A stretch of DNA of 64,000 nt from the NCBI RefSeq assembly GCF_014654785.1, contig NZ_BNBD01000009.1, positions 186,001 through 250,000 of the forward strand, in the 5' to 3' direction. This stretch comes from Streptomyces mashuensis. Lineage in GTDB: Bacteria; Actinomycetota; Actinomycetes; Streptomycetales; Streptomycetaceae. Position numbers and translations under genes: made by a program. This document shows positions 1 to 8,714 of the stretch, in pieces. The first letter of the stretch is position 1, and the number at the start of each line of letters is the position of its first letter. Under the pieces are notes generated by a model. That model was not told where the DNA came from, made no database searches, and worked only from the letters and a program-made list of their open reading frames with translations.

Positions 1-1419
1 CACCTCCCTCAGTTCCTCCGCCACCCCGATCGACGTCAGCGGCGCCGGGCCCAGGCGGCGGGCCGCCAGGCCGTGGAGGTACGCGCCGGCCGAGGCGGCG
101 TCCAGGGCCGGGAGGCCCGCGGCGAGGAGGGAGCCCGTCAGGCCCGAGAGGACGTCGCCGCTGCCTGCCGTGGCCAGCCAGGGGGTGCCCGTCGGGTTGA
201 CGCGGACCGGGCCCGAGGTCGCGGCGACCAGCGTGGTGGAGCCCTTGAGCAGGGCCGTCACGCCGAAGCGCCGTGCCAGGGCCCGTACCGAGGAGAGGCG
301 GGCCGCCTCGACCTCCTCCCGGGCCAGGCCCAGCAGGGCCGCCGCCTCGCCCGCGTGCGGGGTCAGGAGGGTTTCCGCGGCACGGGTGCGGACCGCCTCG
401 GGGTCCAGCAGGCGCAGTCCGTCCGCGTCCACCAGCACCGGGACGTCGGAGGCCAGGACGTCCTCCAGGGCCTGGTGGGCGGCCGCGTCGTCGCCCAGGC
501 CGGGGCCGACCACCCACGCCTGCACCCGGCCCGCCTTCCCCGGCGGGCCCGCGGTGACCAGCGTCTCCGGGAAGCGGGCGACGACCGCGTCCGCCGCCGG
601 CCCGGCGTACCGCACCGCGCCCGCGCCGCCGCTCAGCGCGCCCGCGACCGCCAGCACCGCCGCGCCCGGGTAGCGGGCGGAGCCGGCGACGACGCCGACC
701 ACGCCCCGCCGGTACTTGTCGCTCTCCGCCGCCGGCCGCGGCAGCAGCGCCGCGACGTCCGCGTGCTGCAGGGCCTCCATCTCCGGCTCCTCCGGCAGCC
801 ACGGGCCCAGCCCGATGTCGACCAGCCGCAGCGCCCCCGCGTGCTCGCGCGCCGGGTCGACCAGCAGGCCGGGCTTGTACGCGCCGAAGGTCACCGTCGC
901 GTCGGCCCGCACCGCCGGGCCCCGCACCTCGCCGCTGTCCGCGTCGACGCCGCTGGGCAGGTCCACGGCCACGACCAGGGCCCCCTCCGCGGCCCGGACC
1001 AGCTCCTCCGCCTCCGGCCGCAGCCCGCCCCGGCCGCCGATGCCGACGATGCCGTCCACGACCAGATCCGCGCACGCCACCGCGCGTACGCCGTCCCCGT
1101 CCGCCGGCACGGCCCGGCCCCCGGCCCGGCGCAGCGCCCGCAGTCCCCCGTCGTGCGCGCGGCCGGGCGACAGCAGCACCGCCGTGACCCCCGCGCCGCG
1201 CCGGGCCAGGCGCGCACCGGCGTAGAGGGCATCGCCGCCGTTGTCGCCGCTGCCCACGAGCAGCGCGACCCGCGCCCCGTACACCCGCCGCCCCAGCAGC
1301 TCCGCGCATGCCGCCGCGAGCCCGGCAGCCGCCCGCTGCATCAGCGCGCCCTCGGGCAGCTGCTCCATCAGCGCCCGCTCCGCCGCCCGTACCGTCTCCA
1401 CGCCGTAGCCAGTTCTCAT
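1..1419 (-). CDS. nnr: Bifunctional NAD(P)H-hydrate epimerase / ADP-dependent dehydratase (3' end cut by window)
   Basis: Repairs hydrated NAD(P)H: the N-terminal YjeF_N domain epimerises NAD(P)HX and the C-terminal ribokinase-like domain dehydrates it using ADP. Reading leftward from an ATG at 1417-1419, the protein starts MRTGYGVETVRAAE and shows the epimerase motif VGSGDNGGDAL, then VDLPSGVDADSGEV. The dehydratase half has GVVGVVAGSARYPGAA, VVGPGLGD, LTPHAGE and the nucleotide-site motif GSGDVLSGLTG. 473 codons are visible and the last residues read IGVAEELREV, so only the extreme C-terminus is missing. It diverges from alr across about 210 bases, the usual actinobacterial arrangement. Confidence 0.93.
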   Translation of the reverse strand, partial: MRTGYGVETVRAAERALMEQLPEGALMQRAAAGLAAACAELLGRRVYGARVALLVGSGDNGGDALYAGARLARRGAGVTAVLLSPGRAHDGGLRALRRAGGRAVPADGDGVRAVACADLVVDGIVGIGGRGGLRPEAEELVRAAEGALVVAVDLPSGVDADSGEVRGPAVRADATVTFGAYKPGLLVDPAREHAGALRLVDIGLGPWLPEEPEMEALQHADVAALLPRPAAESDKYRRGVVGVVAGSARYPGAAVLAVAGALSGGAGAVRYAGPAADAVVARFPETLVTAGPPGKAGRVQAWVVGPGLGDDAAAHQALEDVLASDVPVLVDADGLRLLDPEAVRTRAAETLLTPHAGEAAALLGLAREEVEAARLSSVRALARRFGVTALLKGSTTLVAATSGPVRVNPTGTPWLATAGSGDVLSGLTGSLLAAGLPALDAASAGAYLHGLAARRLGPAPLTSIGVAEELREV

Positions 1420-1630
1420 GGCCTCAGCGTCCCCCACCGCCCTCGCCGGCAACACCCGGAATGCCCCGGAGCGGCCCCGGAGGGCGCCCGGAGATCGTCT
1501 CGGGGGCGTCCCGGGGAGTGCGCCGGGAGCGCGCCGGGACCCTGCCGCCCCCCGCCGCCCGCCTGCTGCCCGCCCGCCGCCCGCCCCCGCACCGCACCTC
1601 CCGGCCGCGTGACCTGAGACACTGACGGGG

Positions 1631-2848
1631 ATGAGTGAGACACCGATGCGCGCCCGTGCCCTGGTCGACCTGGCCGCCCTGCGGGCCAACGTACGTGCCC
1701 TGCGGGCCCGCGCGCCCCGGGCGCAGCTGATGGCCGTGGTCAAGGCCAACGCCTACGGTCACGGCGCGGTGCCCTGCGCGAAAGCCGCCCGGCAGGCCGG
1801 TGCGGAGTGGATCGGCACGGCCCTGCCGCAGGAGGCGCTCGCCCTGCGTGCCGCGGGTGACACCGGCCGGATGCTGTGCTGGCTGTGGACGCCCGGCGGC
1901 CCCTGGCGGGAGGCCGTGGAGGCCGGCATCGACGTGTCCGTCAGCGGCCTGTGGGCGCTGGAGGAGCTGTGCGCCGCGGTGCGGGAGTGCGGCGTCCCCG
2001 CCCGCGTGCAGCTGAAGATCGACACCGGCCTGGGCCGCAACGGCTGCACGCCCGGCGACTGGGAGAAGCTCGTCGCGGCCGCGCGGGACGCCGAGGAGGC
2101 GGGCCTGCTCAAGGTGACCGGTGTGTGGTCGCACTTCGCCTGCGCCGACGAGCCCGGCCATCCCTCCATCCGGGCCCAGCTGGACGTCTTCAAGGACGCG
2201 GTGGCCTACGCGGAGCGGCAGGGCCTCGCCCCGGAGGTGCGGCACATCGCCAATTCGCCGGCCACCCTCACGCTCCCCGAGGCCCACTTCGACCTCGTCC
2301 GCACCGGCGTCGCCATGTACGGGATATCCCCGAGCCCGGAGGTCGGGACCCCGGAGGAGCTCGGGCTGCGGCCGGTGATGACGCTGTCCGCCTCCCTCGC
2401 CTCGGTCAAGCGCGTGCCCGGCGGCCACGGCATCTCGTACGGCCACGCGTACACCACCCCCGGCGAGACGACCCTCGCGCTGGTCCCCCTCGGGTATGCC
2501 GACGGCATTCCCCGGTCCGGTTCGGGTACGGGTCCGGTGATGGTGGGCGGCAAGCGGTACACGGTGGCGGGCCGGGTCGCGATGGACCAGTTCGTGCTCG
2601 ACCTGGGCGGCGACAGCGCCGAGGCGGGCGACGAGGCGGTGCTCTTCGGCCCCGGCGACCGCGGCGAGCCGACCGCCGAGGACTGGGCGCGGGCGACCGG
2701 AACCATCGCCTATGAAGTGGTGACGCGCATCTCCTCGCGGGTGCCCCGCGTCTATACCGGAGAGATCCCGGACGGGGCCGGGGAGACGGGCGGCGACCGG
2801 ACGGCCCACGGCAGCGACAACGGAGCCGACGAGGACGCGGGGGCATGA
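1631..2848 (+). CDS. alr: Alanine racemase
   Basis: PLP-dependent interconversion of L- and D-alanine, which supplies D-Ala for peptidoglycan. The 405-residue product has the PLP-lysine motif VVKANAYGHG (Lys38) in the N-terminal barrel and the second catalytic base in HGISYGHAY (Tyr270) in the C-terminal domain; RVAMDQF follows. The C-terminus runs about 25 residues past the usual end with an acidic, low-complexity tail. The stop is one base before the start of the downstream hydrolase gene, so the two are probably co-transcribed. Confidence 0.95.
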   Translation: MSETPMRARALVDLAALRANVRALRARAPRAQLMAVVKANAYGHGAVPCAKAARQAGAEWIGTALPQEALALRAAGDTGRMLCWLWTPGGPWREAVEAGIDVSVSGLWALEELCAAVRECGVPARVQLKIDTGLGRNGCTPGDWEKLVAAARDAEEAGLLKVTGVWSHFACADEPGHPSIRAQLDVFKDAVAYAERQGLAPEVRHIANSPATLTLPEAHFDLVRTGVAMYGISPSPEVGTPEELGLRPVMTLSASLASVKRVPGGHGISYGHAYTTPGETTLALVPLGYADGIPRSGSGTGPVMVGGKRYTVAGRVAMDQFVLDLGGDSAEAGDEAVLFGPGDRGEPTAEDWARATGTIAYEVVTRISSRVPRVYTGEIPDGAGETGGDRTAHGSDNGADEDAGA

Positions 2849-2849
2849 G

Positions 2850-4130
2850 ATGACCGAAGGCGGCGGCGACAGCGCGCTCGGCGCGGCGGCGGCGTCCGTG
2901 AGGACCGCCACGGGCCTTCCCGGCGCGGTGAAGGGCGGTGCCGCGGGCGTCGGGGCCGCCGCCTGGCGGCGCGGCGCGGGCATCGCGGGCGCCGCCGTCG
3001 GCGTCGTCGCCGCGGGAGCGGCGGTCGGCGTGGCCATGGAACGGCTGACCGTCGGCCGCGGCATGCGCCGCAAGGCACGGCTCGCCCTGGACTCCGTCGC
3101 CCCCTACGGGACGCTGCGCGGCACCCCCGGCAGGGCCGTCGCCGAGGACGGCACCGAGCTCTACTACGAGGTCGACGAGCCGGACCCCGCCACCTGCGCC
3201 CGTGCCGGCCGCTTCTTCGGCCGCCGCCCGGCGCCGCCGGTCACGGTCGTCTTCAGCCACGGCTACTGCCTCAGCCAGGACTCCTGGCACTTCCAGCGCG
3301 CCGCCCTCCGGGGCGCGGTGCGCACCGTCTTCTGGGACCAGCGCAGCCACGGCCGCTCGGGCCGCGGCAGGGGCCAGGAGCCGGGCCGGGAGGAGGGCAC
3401 GGAACCGGTCAGCATCGACCTGCTGGGCCGCGACCTCAAGGCCGTCATCGACGCCGCCGCACCCGAGGGACCCCTGGTGCTGGTCGGGCACTCCATGGGC
3501 GGCATGACGATGATGGCCCTCGCCGCCCACTACCCCGGGCTGATCGAGGAACGCGTGGTCGGGGCGGCCTTCGTCGGCACGTCCTCCGGCCGCCTCTCCG
3601 AGGTCACCTACGGGCTCCCCGCCGTCGGCATGAACCTGCTGCGCCGCACGGTGCTGCCCGGCGCCTTCAAGCTGATGTCCGCGCAGACGGAGCTGGTGGA
3701 GAAGGGCCGCCGGGCGACGGCCGACCTGCTCGGCGGGATCATCAAGCGCTATTCGTTCGGGTCGCGGGAGGTCGACCCGGGGGTGGCGCGGTTCGCCGAG
3801 CGGCTGATCGAGGCCACGCCGGTGGACGTGGTGGCCGCCTTCTACCCGGCCTTCGACGCCCACGACAAGGCGAACGCGCTGAGCGCCTTCGACGGCCGTC
3901 CGGTGCTGGTGCTGGCCGGCGAGAAGGACATGATCACCCCGGCCGACCACAGCCGGGCCATCGCCGAGGCCCTGCCGGCCGCCTCCCTGGTCGTCGTGCC
4001 CGGGGCCGGCCACCTGGTCATGCTCGAACAGCCGGGAACGGTGGACGCGCAGCTGTCCGCCCTGCTCACGGCGGCGGGCGCGGGCGCACCGGCACGCCGG
4101 CTGCCGAGCGGCGAGGTCGGGACGCCCTAG
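2850..4130 (+). CDS. Alpha/beta hydrolase
   Basis: An alpha/beta-hydrolase-fold protein of 426 residues with a nucleophile elbow GHSMGG (Ser215), an oxyanion-region motif FSHGYCLSQDSW, an acid in VLAGEKDMITP and a C-terminal catalytic His in PGAGHLVML. The first 70 residues are Ala/Gly/Val-rich with a likely membrane segment (about 45-66), suggesting anchoring to the membrane. The substrate is unknown. It sits between alr and tsaE in what looks like one rightward operon, a conserved Streptomyces order, but I know of no established role. Confidence 0.88.
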   Translation: MTEGGGDSALGAAAASVRTATGLPGAVKGGAAGVGAAAWRRGAGIAGAAVGVVAAGAAVGVAMERLTVGRGMRRKARLALDSVAPYGTLRGTPGRAVAEDGTELYYEVDEPDPATCARAGRFFGRRPAPPVTVVFSHGYCLSQDSWHFQRAALRGAVRTVFWDQRSHGRSGRGRGQEPGREEGTEPVSIDLLGRDLKAVIDAAAPEGPLVLVGHSMGGMTMMALAAHYPGLIEERVVGAAFVGTSSGRLSEVTYGLPAVGMNLLRRTVLPGAFKLMSAQTELVEKGRRATADLLGGIIKRYSFGSREVDPGVARFAERLIEATPVDVVAAFYPAFDAHDKANALSAFDGRPVLVLAGEKDMITPADHSRAIAEALPAASLVVVPGAGHLVMLEQPGTVDAQLSALLTAAGAGAPARRLPSGEVGTP

Positions 4131-4252
4131 CCGGGAGCCCCGGCCAAGGCGCCCGGCCAGGGCGCCCTAGGGGACGGGTCCCGCCGGTCTCCGGGGAAGG
4201 CCGGGGTCGCGGCCGGCCCGTACACGGCCGGCACCCCGTACCATCGACGGGT

Positions 4253-4801
4253 ATGAACGCCCCGCACGACACCACCACCCCCGCCGTTCCCTCCGCGCAG
4301 CTCACGGTCAAGTCCGCCGACGACATGCGGGAATTGGGTCGCCGGCTGTCCGGTCTGCTGCGCCCCGGTGACCTGGTGCTGCTCTCCGGTGAGCTCGGCG
4401 CCGGCAAGACCACGCTCACGCGCGGCCTGGGCGCGGGGCTGAACGTCCGCGGTGCCGTGACCTCCCCCACGTTCGTCATAGCCCGGGTGCACCCGCCGCT
4501 CGGCGACGGCCCGGCGCTGGTGCACGTCGACGCCTACCGGCTGTCGGGCGGCCTCGACGAGATGGAGGACCTGGACCTCGACGTCTCGCTCCCCGAATCG
4601 GTGATCGTCGTGGAGTGGGGCGACGGCAAGGTCGAGGACCTCTCCGAGGACCGGCTGCGCGTCGTCATCGAGCGCGCCGTGGGCGCCGACGCCCCCGACC
4701 CGGACGACGCCGCCGGTGACCACGAGGACGTACGGACGGTGACGGTGACCGGCATCGGTGACCGCTGGGCGGACGCCGACTTCTCCGCGCTGGGCCGCTG
4801 A
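4253..4801 (+). CDS. tsaE: tRNA threonylcarbamoyladenosine biosynthesis ATPase TsaE
   Basis: P-loop ATPase that works with TsaB and TsaD to place t6A at position 37 of ANN-decoding tRNAs. The 182-residue product has the Walker A motif GELGAGKTT (Lys52), then the family motifs TSPTFVIA and VHVDAYRL and the C-terminal VEWGDG. The tail after residue 140 is acidic. The other two subunits lie 1.3 kb downstream, with a small gene and a leftward gene in between. Confidence 0.93.
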   Translation: MNAPHDTTTPAVPSAQLTVKSADDMRELGRRLSGLLRPGDLVLLSGELGAGKTTLTRGLGAGLNVRGAVTSPTFVIARVHPPLGDGPALVHVDAYRLSGGLDEMEDLDLDVSLPESVIVVEWGDGKVEDLSEDRLRVVIERAVGADAPDPDDAAGDHEDVRTVTVTGIGDRWADADFSALGR

Positions 4802-4928
4802 GCCGGGACGCCGGCGCCGGGCGTGGCCCCGGCCAGGGGTGGTTCCGGCCGGGGTAGTTTCCGACAAGCCGTCGGCAAGATGTTGCGCGCCGGGCGCCGG
4901 GCGTGGTCACATGGAGTACGGAGGCTTG

Positions 4929-4944
4929 GTTAGGTCTGCCTAAC
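4929..4944. promoter_or_regulatory. Inverted repeat resembling a DmdR/IdeR iron-box core
   Basis: Perfect 6-base arms GTTAGG and CCTAAC flank TCTG, about 67 bases upstream of the small gene at 5011. The TTAGG and CCTAA halves recall the iron-box repeats bound by DtxR-family repressors, but the spacing (4 bases rather than the normal interlocked 19-bp form) does not fit cleanly. The assignment is tentative. Confidence 0.35.
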
Positions 4945-5010
4945 TCGCAGCTGCGGCCCGCCGGCCTCCGCCCCGCTCAGCCCTCGCCCGAGCTGCCCCG
5001 GGAGGCATCC

Positions 5011-5205
5011 ATGTCGGACCGAGAGCCCGCCGCCCCCGTGGCGCACGACCGTCCCTTGGACAGGCCCCTGTCGATGCACGACCTCCTGGCGTCGTGCGCG
5101 GCGGCCGACGCCGTCTCGACCCCGCCCGAGGCGCCCCGCGCCCCGGCCGGGACGGACGACGACACCGCTGCTCAGGACGCCCCGGCGGACCGCAACGCCG
5201 CCTGA
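5011..5205 (+). CDS. Small hypothetical protein (64 aa)
   Basis: A short acidic protein starting MSDREPAAPVAHD, with PLSMHDLLASCAAADAV as the only hydrophobic stretch and a Pro/Ala/Asp tail. The ATG at 5011 follows a clear GGGAGG ribosome site at about 5000, and codon use is normal for Streptomyces, so I consider it expressed. No domain is recognised. The palindrome at 4929-4944 lies in its leader region. Confidence 0.6.
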   Translation: MSDREPAAPVAHDRPLDRPLSMHDLLASCAAADAVSTPPEAPRAPAGTDDDTAAQDAPADRNAA

Positions 5206-5243
5206 CGGGCCCCACCACCGCCCGACGGGTCACGGAAGCACGG

Positions 5244-5852
5244 CTACGGAACCACCACGATCTTCGTGTTGTTCACCGCGAACTCCCACATGGCCCGCCC
5301 GTCGGCCGGCTTCTCCCGGATCGCACCCGTCTTCTTCCCCGACATCGGGCTCGGCGACGAGCCGTCGACGGCCGCGCTGAAGCCGAAGACGATGCCGTTC
5401 ACGTCACGGTGGAACCGCACCACGTGCTCCACCGGGATGCCGTCCGACCCCACGACGTTGGGGGAGCGCGACGTGACCGTGTACGTACCCGGCGGCGGGT
5501 TCACCGTGCTCGGCGCGACCTCGTACGTCCGCGTGGCCTTGCCGTCCGCGCCGACCAGCCAGACCCGCTTCTGCCCCAGCGCGTAGACGACCCGCAGCCC
5601 CGTGCCCGAGCCCTCCGGCACCGCATCGGCGGCCTTCGGGGCGTCCTGGCCGGCGCCGGCGCCGCCCCCCTTGCCCTGGTCGCCGCCCTTGCCCTGCTCC
5701 TTCGCGCTGCCCGACGCGGTCCCCGCGTGCGCCGCCACAGGGTGGTCCGGAGCGGCCTCCGCCTGGTACGCCAGGAAGCCGACCCCCGCCAGTGCCGCCG
5801 CGGTGAGCGCGGCCACGATGGCCCCCGAGCTGCTCCGTGCCACGCTGCGCAC
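5244..5852 (-). CDS. Secreted L,D-transpeptidase-like protein without catalytic Cys
   Basis: A 202-residue leftward product with an N-terminal signal or anchor (IVAALTAAALAGVGFLAYQAEA), a Gly/Lys/Gln-rich linker at about 50-72, then a domain with LRVVYALGQKRVWLVGADGK and PPPGTYTVTSRSP that resembles the start of YkuD/L,D-transpeptidase folds. The family's SHGC-type active site is absent; there is no cysteine in the mature region. It ends AMWEFAVNNTKIVVVP. It may bind cell wall or be a structural paralogue rather than a crosslinking enzyme. Three 19-base repeats lie upstream. Confidence 0.7.
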   Translation of the reverse strand: MRSVARSSSGAIVAALTAAALAGVGFLAYQAEAAPDHPVAAHAGTASGSAKEQGKGGDQGKGGGAGAGQDAPKAADAVPEGSGTGLRVVYALGQKRVWLVGADGKATRTYEVAPSTVNPPPGTYTVTSRSPNVVGSDGIPVEHVVRFHRDVNGIVFGFSAAVDGSSPSPMSGKKTGAIREKPADGRAMWEFAVNNTKIVVVP

Positions 5853-5968
5853 ACCCTTCCGTCTTCTTCTCGTCGCCGGCGCCGTCCGGGGCGTCCAGGG
5901 TTCGCGGGGCGCTCGTCACCGGTCCCGGCCTGCCGGCCGGGCACCGCGCGCCGCTCGCGCCACCCTCT

Positions 5969-6025
5969 CGTACGGCCGCCGTCCCCTCGTACGGCTGCCG
6001 CTCCCACGTACGGCTTTCGCGGCTG
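5969..6025. repeat. Three tandem 19-base repeats centred on CGTACGGC
   Basis: The octamer CGTACGGC occurs at 5969, 5988 and 6007, exactly 19 bases apart, in units of about 19 bases; the first two match in most positions and the third is degenerate. They lie in the 290-base space between the divergent leftward transpeptidase-like gene and tsaB. The spacing is near two helical turns, so they could be regulator half-sites. No gene is visible in this gap. Confidence 0.5.
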
Positions 6026-6144
6026 ACCGTAGCACCCGGCGGGGCGCCCCGACGCGCCCCAGGCCGGGCGCGGGCCGGGTCCGCGCGCCGACCGCGCCCC
6101 GGTGCGCGCATCGCGCGCCCCACCATGCGCCGTAGGCTTGTCAC

Positions 6145-6813
6145 GTGTTGCTGCTCGCTCTGGATACCGCCACCCCCGCCGTCACCGTAGCCCTGCACGA
6201 CGGCGAGTCCGTCGTCGCCGAGTCGACCCAGGTGGACGCCCGCCGCCACGGGGAGCTGCTGCTGCCCGCCGTCGACCGCGTGCTGGCCGAGGCCGGGACC
6301 CGGCTCGACGCCGTGACCGGCATCGTCGTGGGCGTCGGCCCCGGCCCGTACACGGGCCTGCGCGTCGGCATCGTCACCGCCACCACCTTCGCCGCCACCC
6401 TCGACGTCCCCGTCCACGGCCTGTGCACGCTCGACGGCATCGCGTACGCGGCGGGGCAGGCGGGCCTGGAGGGCGAGTTCGTCGTCGCCACCGACGCCCG
6501 CCGCAAGGAGGTCTACTGGGCGCGCTACGCCGACGCCCGGACCCGCAGCGGCGAACCCGCCGTCGACCGCCCCGCCGACCTGGCGGACCGCGTCGCCGGC
6601 CTGACCGCGGTGGGCGCCGGCGCCGTCCTCTACCGCGACGCCTTCGCGGCCGTCCGGGACGACCTGCCGCAGCACCAGTCGGCGGGCGCGCTGGCCGCCC
6701 TCGCCGCCGAGAAGCTGCGCACCGGCGGCGAGTTCCTCTCCTACCAGCCGCTCTACCTGCGCCGGCCCGACGCGCAGGTCCCGGCCAACTACAAGGTGGT
6801 CACACCGAAGTGA
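6145..6813 (+). CDS. tsaB: tRNA threonylcarbamoyladenosine biosynthesis protein TsaB
   Basis: Inactive ASKHA-fold partner of TsaD that scaffolds the t6A complex. The 222-residue product begins LLLALDTATPAVTVALHDG and contains the family signature VGVGPGPYTGLRVG. GTG is the start. Its stop overlaps the next start in a GTGA, so rimI is translationally coupled. Length is normal for the family. Confidence 0.94.
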   Translation: MLLLALDTATPAVTVALHDGESVVAESTQVDARRHGELLLPAVDRVLAEAGTRLDAVTGIVVGVGPGPYTGLRVGIVTATTFAATLDVPVHGLCTLDGIAYAAGQAGLEGEFVVATDARRKEVYWARYADARTRSGEPAVDRPADLADRVAGLTAVGAGAVLYRDAFAAVRDDLPQHQSAGALAALAAEKLRTGGEFLSYQPLYLRRPDAQVPANYKVVTPK

Positions 6814-7337
6814 GCGCCACCGCCCCCGGGGCACCCGCCGTGCGCATCCGCGAGATGCGCTGGTGGGACATCGAACCCGTGCTGGAACTGGAGCGCGCGC
6901 TCTTCCCGCACGACGCGTGGTCCAAGGGCCTGTTCTGGTCCGAGCTGGCCCACGCGCGCGGCGCCCACGCCAACCGCCGCTACGTCGTCGCCCAGGACCC
7001 CGACGGCCGCGTCGTCGGCTACGCGGGCCTCGCCGCCGTCGACGGCACCGGCGACGTCCAGACCATCGCCGTCGCCCGCGAGCACTGGAGCACGGGCCTG
7101 GGCGCCCGGCTGCTCACCGAGCTCCTCACGACCGCGACCGCCTTCGAGTGCCGCGAGGTGCTGCTGGAGGTCCGCGTCGACAACACCCGCGCCCAGCGCC
7201 TCTACGAACGCTTCGGCTTCGAGCCCGTGGGCGTACGCCGCGGCTACTACCAGCCCGGCAACGTCGACGCGCTCGTCATGCGCCTCACCGACCCGAACCA
7301 CGCAGTGCAAGGAATGACCCATGGCTCGCAAGGCTGA
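6810..7337 (+). CDS. rimI: Ribosomal-protein-alanine N-acetyltransferase RimI
   Basis: GNAT acetyltransferase of 175 residues using acetyl-CoA. Motif A is visible as VQTIAVAREHWSTGLGARLL, followed by EVLLEVRVDNTRAQRLYERFGF, typical of RimI. The GTG start at 6810 overlaps the tsaB stop by four bases, and the 3' end overlaps tsaD by 17 bases. This tight tsaB-rimI-tsaD order is conserved in actinobacteria. Acetylation of S18 is the inherited annotation; broader N-terminal acetylation is possible. Confidence 0.92.
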   Translation: MSATAPGAPAVRIREMRWWDIEPVLELERALFPHDAWSKGLFWSELAHARGAHANRRYVVAQDPDGRVVGYAGLAAVDGTGDVQTIAVAREHWSTGLGARLLTELLTTATAFECREVLLEVRVDNTRAQRLYERFGFEPVGVRRGYYQPGNVDALVMRLTDPNHAVQGMTHGSQG

Positions 7338-8466
7338 CGAACCCCTCGTCCTCGGCATCGAGACCTCCTGCGACGAGACCGGAGTCGGCATCGTCCGAGG
7401 TCACACCCTGCTCGCCGACGCCGTCGCATCCAGCGTCGACGAGCACGCCCGCTTCGGCGGCGTGGTCCCCGAGGTCGCCAGCCGGGCGCACCTCGAGGCC
7501 ATGGTCCCGACCATCCAGCGCGCGCTGAAGGAGGCCGGCGTCAGCGCCAAGGACCTCGACGGCATCGCCGTCACGGCCGGCCCCGGCCTCGCGGGCGCGC
7601 TGCTCGTCGGCGTCTCGGCCGCCAAGGCGTACGCGTACGCCCTCGGAAAGCCGCTCTACGGCGTCAACCACCTGGCCTCCCACATCTGCGTCGACCAGCT
7701 GGAGCACGGCGCCCTGCCCGAGCCGACGATGGCGCTGCTGGTCAGCGGCGGCCACTCCTCGCTGCTGCTGGCCCCGGACATCACGTCCGACGTGCGGCCG
7801 CTCGGCTCGACGATCGACGACGCGGCGGGCGAGGCGTTCGACAAGATCGCACGCGTGCTGAACCTGGGCTTCCCCGGCGGCCCGGTCATCGACCGGTACG
7901 CGCGCGAGGGCGACCCGGACGCGATCCGCTTCCCCCGCGGCCTGACGGGCCCGCGCGACCCGCTGTACGACTTCTCGTTCTCCGGCCTGAAGACGGCCGT
8001 GGCCCGCTGGATCGAGGCCAAGCGCGCGGCCGGTGAGCACGTACCGGTGGCCGACGTGGCGGCGTCCTTCCAGGAGGCGGTCGTCGACGTCCTCACCCGC
8101 AAGGCGGTACGGGCCTGCAAGGACCACGGCGTGGACCACCTGATGATCGGCGGCGGCGTCGCGGCGAACACCCGCCTCCGCGCCATGGCCGAACGCCGCT
8201 GCGAGGACGCGGGCATCACCCTGCGCGTCCCGCGCCCGAAGCTGTGCACGGACAACGGCGCGATGGTGGCGGCCCTGGGCGCGGAAATGGTGGCGAGGGG
8301 CCGCGCGGCGTCGTCGTGGGACCTGTCGGCGGACTCCTCGCTCCCGGTGACGGAAACACACGTCCCGGGCGAGGAGCACGCGCACGACCACGACCACGAC
8401 CACGCCCACTCGCACGACCACGACCACGTGCACGAGCTGAGCAAGCAGAACCTGTACGACGCGTAG
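7321..8466 (+). CDS. tsaD: tRNA N6-adenosine threonylcarbamoyltransferase TsaD, with His/Asp-rich tail
   Basis: Catalytic subunit that transfers threonylcarbamoyl from TC-AMP to A37 of tRNA. It has the N-terminal ETSCDETGVGIV, the metal-binding HxxxH of NHLASHICV, ALLVSGGHSSLLL, and GGGVAANTRLR. The catalytic domain ends by about residue 345. The last 30 residues form an unusual His/Asp-rich tail (HAHDHDHDHAHSHDHDHVH) before ELSKQNLYDA, probably able to bind metal ions. It is the last gene of the tsaB-rimI-tsaD operon. Confidence 0.95.
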   Translation: MARKADEPLVLGIETSCDETGVGIVRGHTLLADAVASSVDEHARFGGVVPEVASRAHLEAMVPTIQRALKEAGVSAKDLDGIAVTAGPGLAGALLVGVSAAKAYAYALGKPLYGVNHLASHICVDQLEHGALPEPTMALLVSGGHSSLLLAPDITSDVRPLGSTIDDAAGEAFDKIARVLNLGFPGGPVIDRYAREGDPDAIRFPRGLTGPRDPLYDFSFSGLKTAVARWIEAKRAAGEHVPVADVAASFQEAVVDVLTRKAVRACKDHGVDHLMIGGGVAANTRLRAMAERRCEDAGITLRVPRPKLCTDNGAMVAALGAEMVARGRAASSWDLSADSSLPVTETHVPGEEHAHDHDHDHAHSHDHDHVHELSKQNLYDA

Positions 8467-8678
8467 ACCTGCGATCCACAGGTTTGCGCTCCGGGCGCCG
8501 GGCCCCGATCTTCGGGCTTCGGCGCCCGAGCGCTTTATGCAAGGAATGGGTGGAGAGGTTTGAACCCACCCTCCCACCCAATGGCGCGTATACCGCGTAT
8601 ACCACGAGCTGCTCACTTTACGTGAGCGGGTTGCGACGGAAGGTTGCAAGGCCCTAGCGTCCGCGGCAGACAAGAAAC

Positions 8679-8714
8679 AACCCCGGCCGGTGCTGACAAC
8701 ACCGAGCCGGGGTT
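8679..8714 (+). terminator. Strong hairpin terminator after tsaD
   Basis: Arms AACCCCGGC-CGGTG and CACCG-A-GCCGGGGTT pair around the loop CTGACAA with one bulged A. The stem of about 14 bp ends in a short T run (TTT), as in an intrinsic terminator. It could insulate the tsa operon from the accessory genes. Confidence 0.7.

Noticed and set aside
4143..4170. Direct repeat GGCCAAGGCGCCC/GGCCAGGGCGCCC upstream of tsaE
   Set aside because: Short, imperfect and of a composition expected by chance at this G+C content.
6102..6809. RimI frame extended upstream to 6102
   Set aside because: This part is an Arg/Pro-rich shadow of tsaB; the GTG at 6810 overlaps the tsaB stop in the usual way.
8540..8610. 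Possible tRNA remnant around a GGTTTGAACCC-like sequence
   Set aside because: The T-loop-like segment is there, but no D arm, anticodon arm or acceptor stem can be assembled on either strand.
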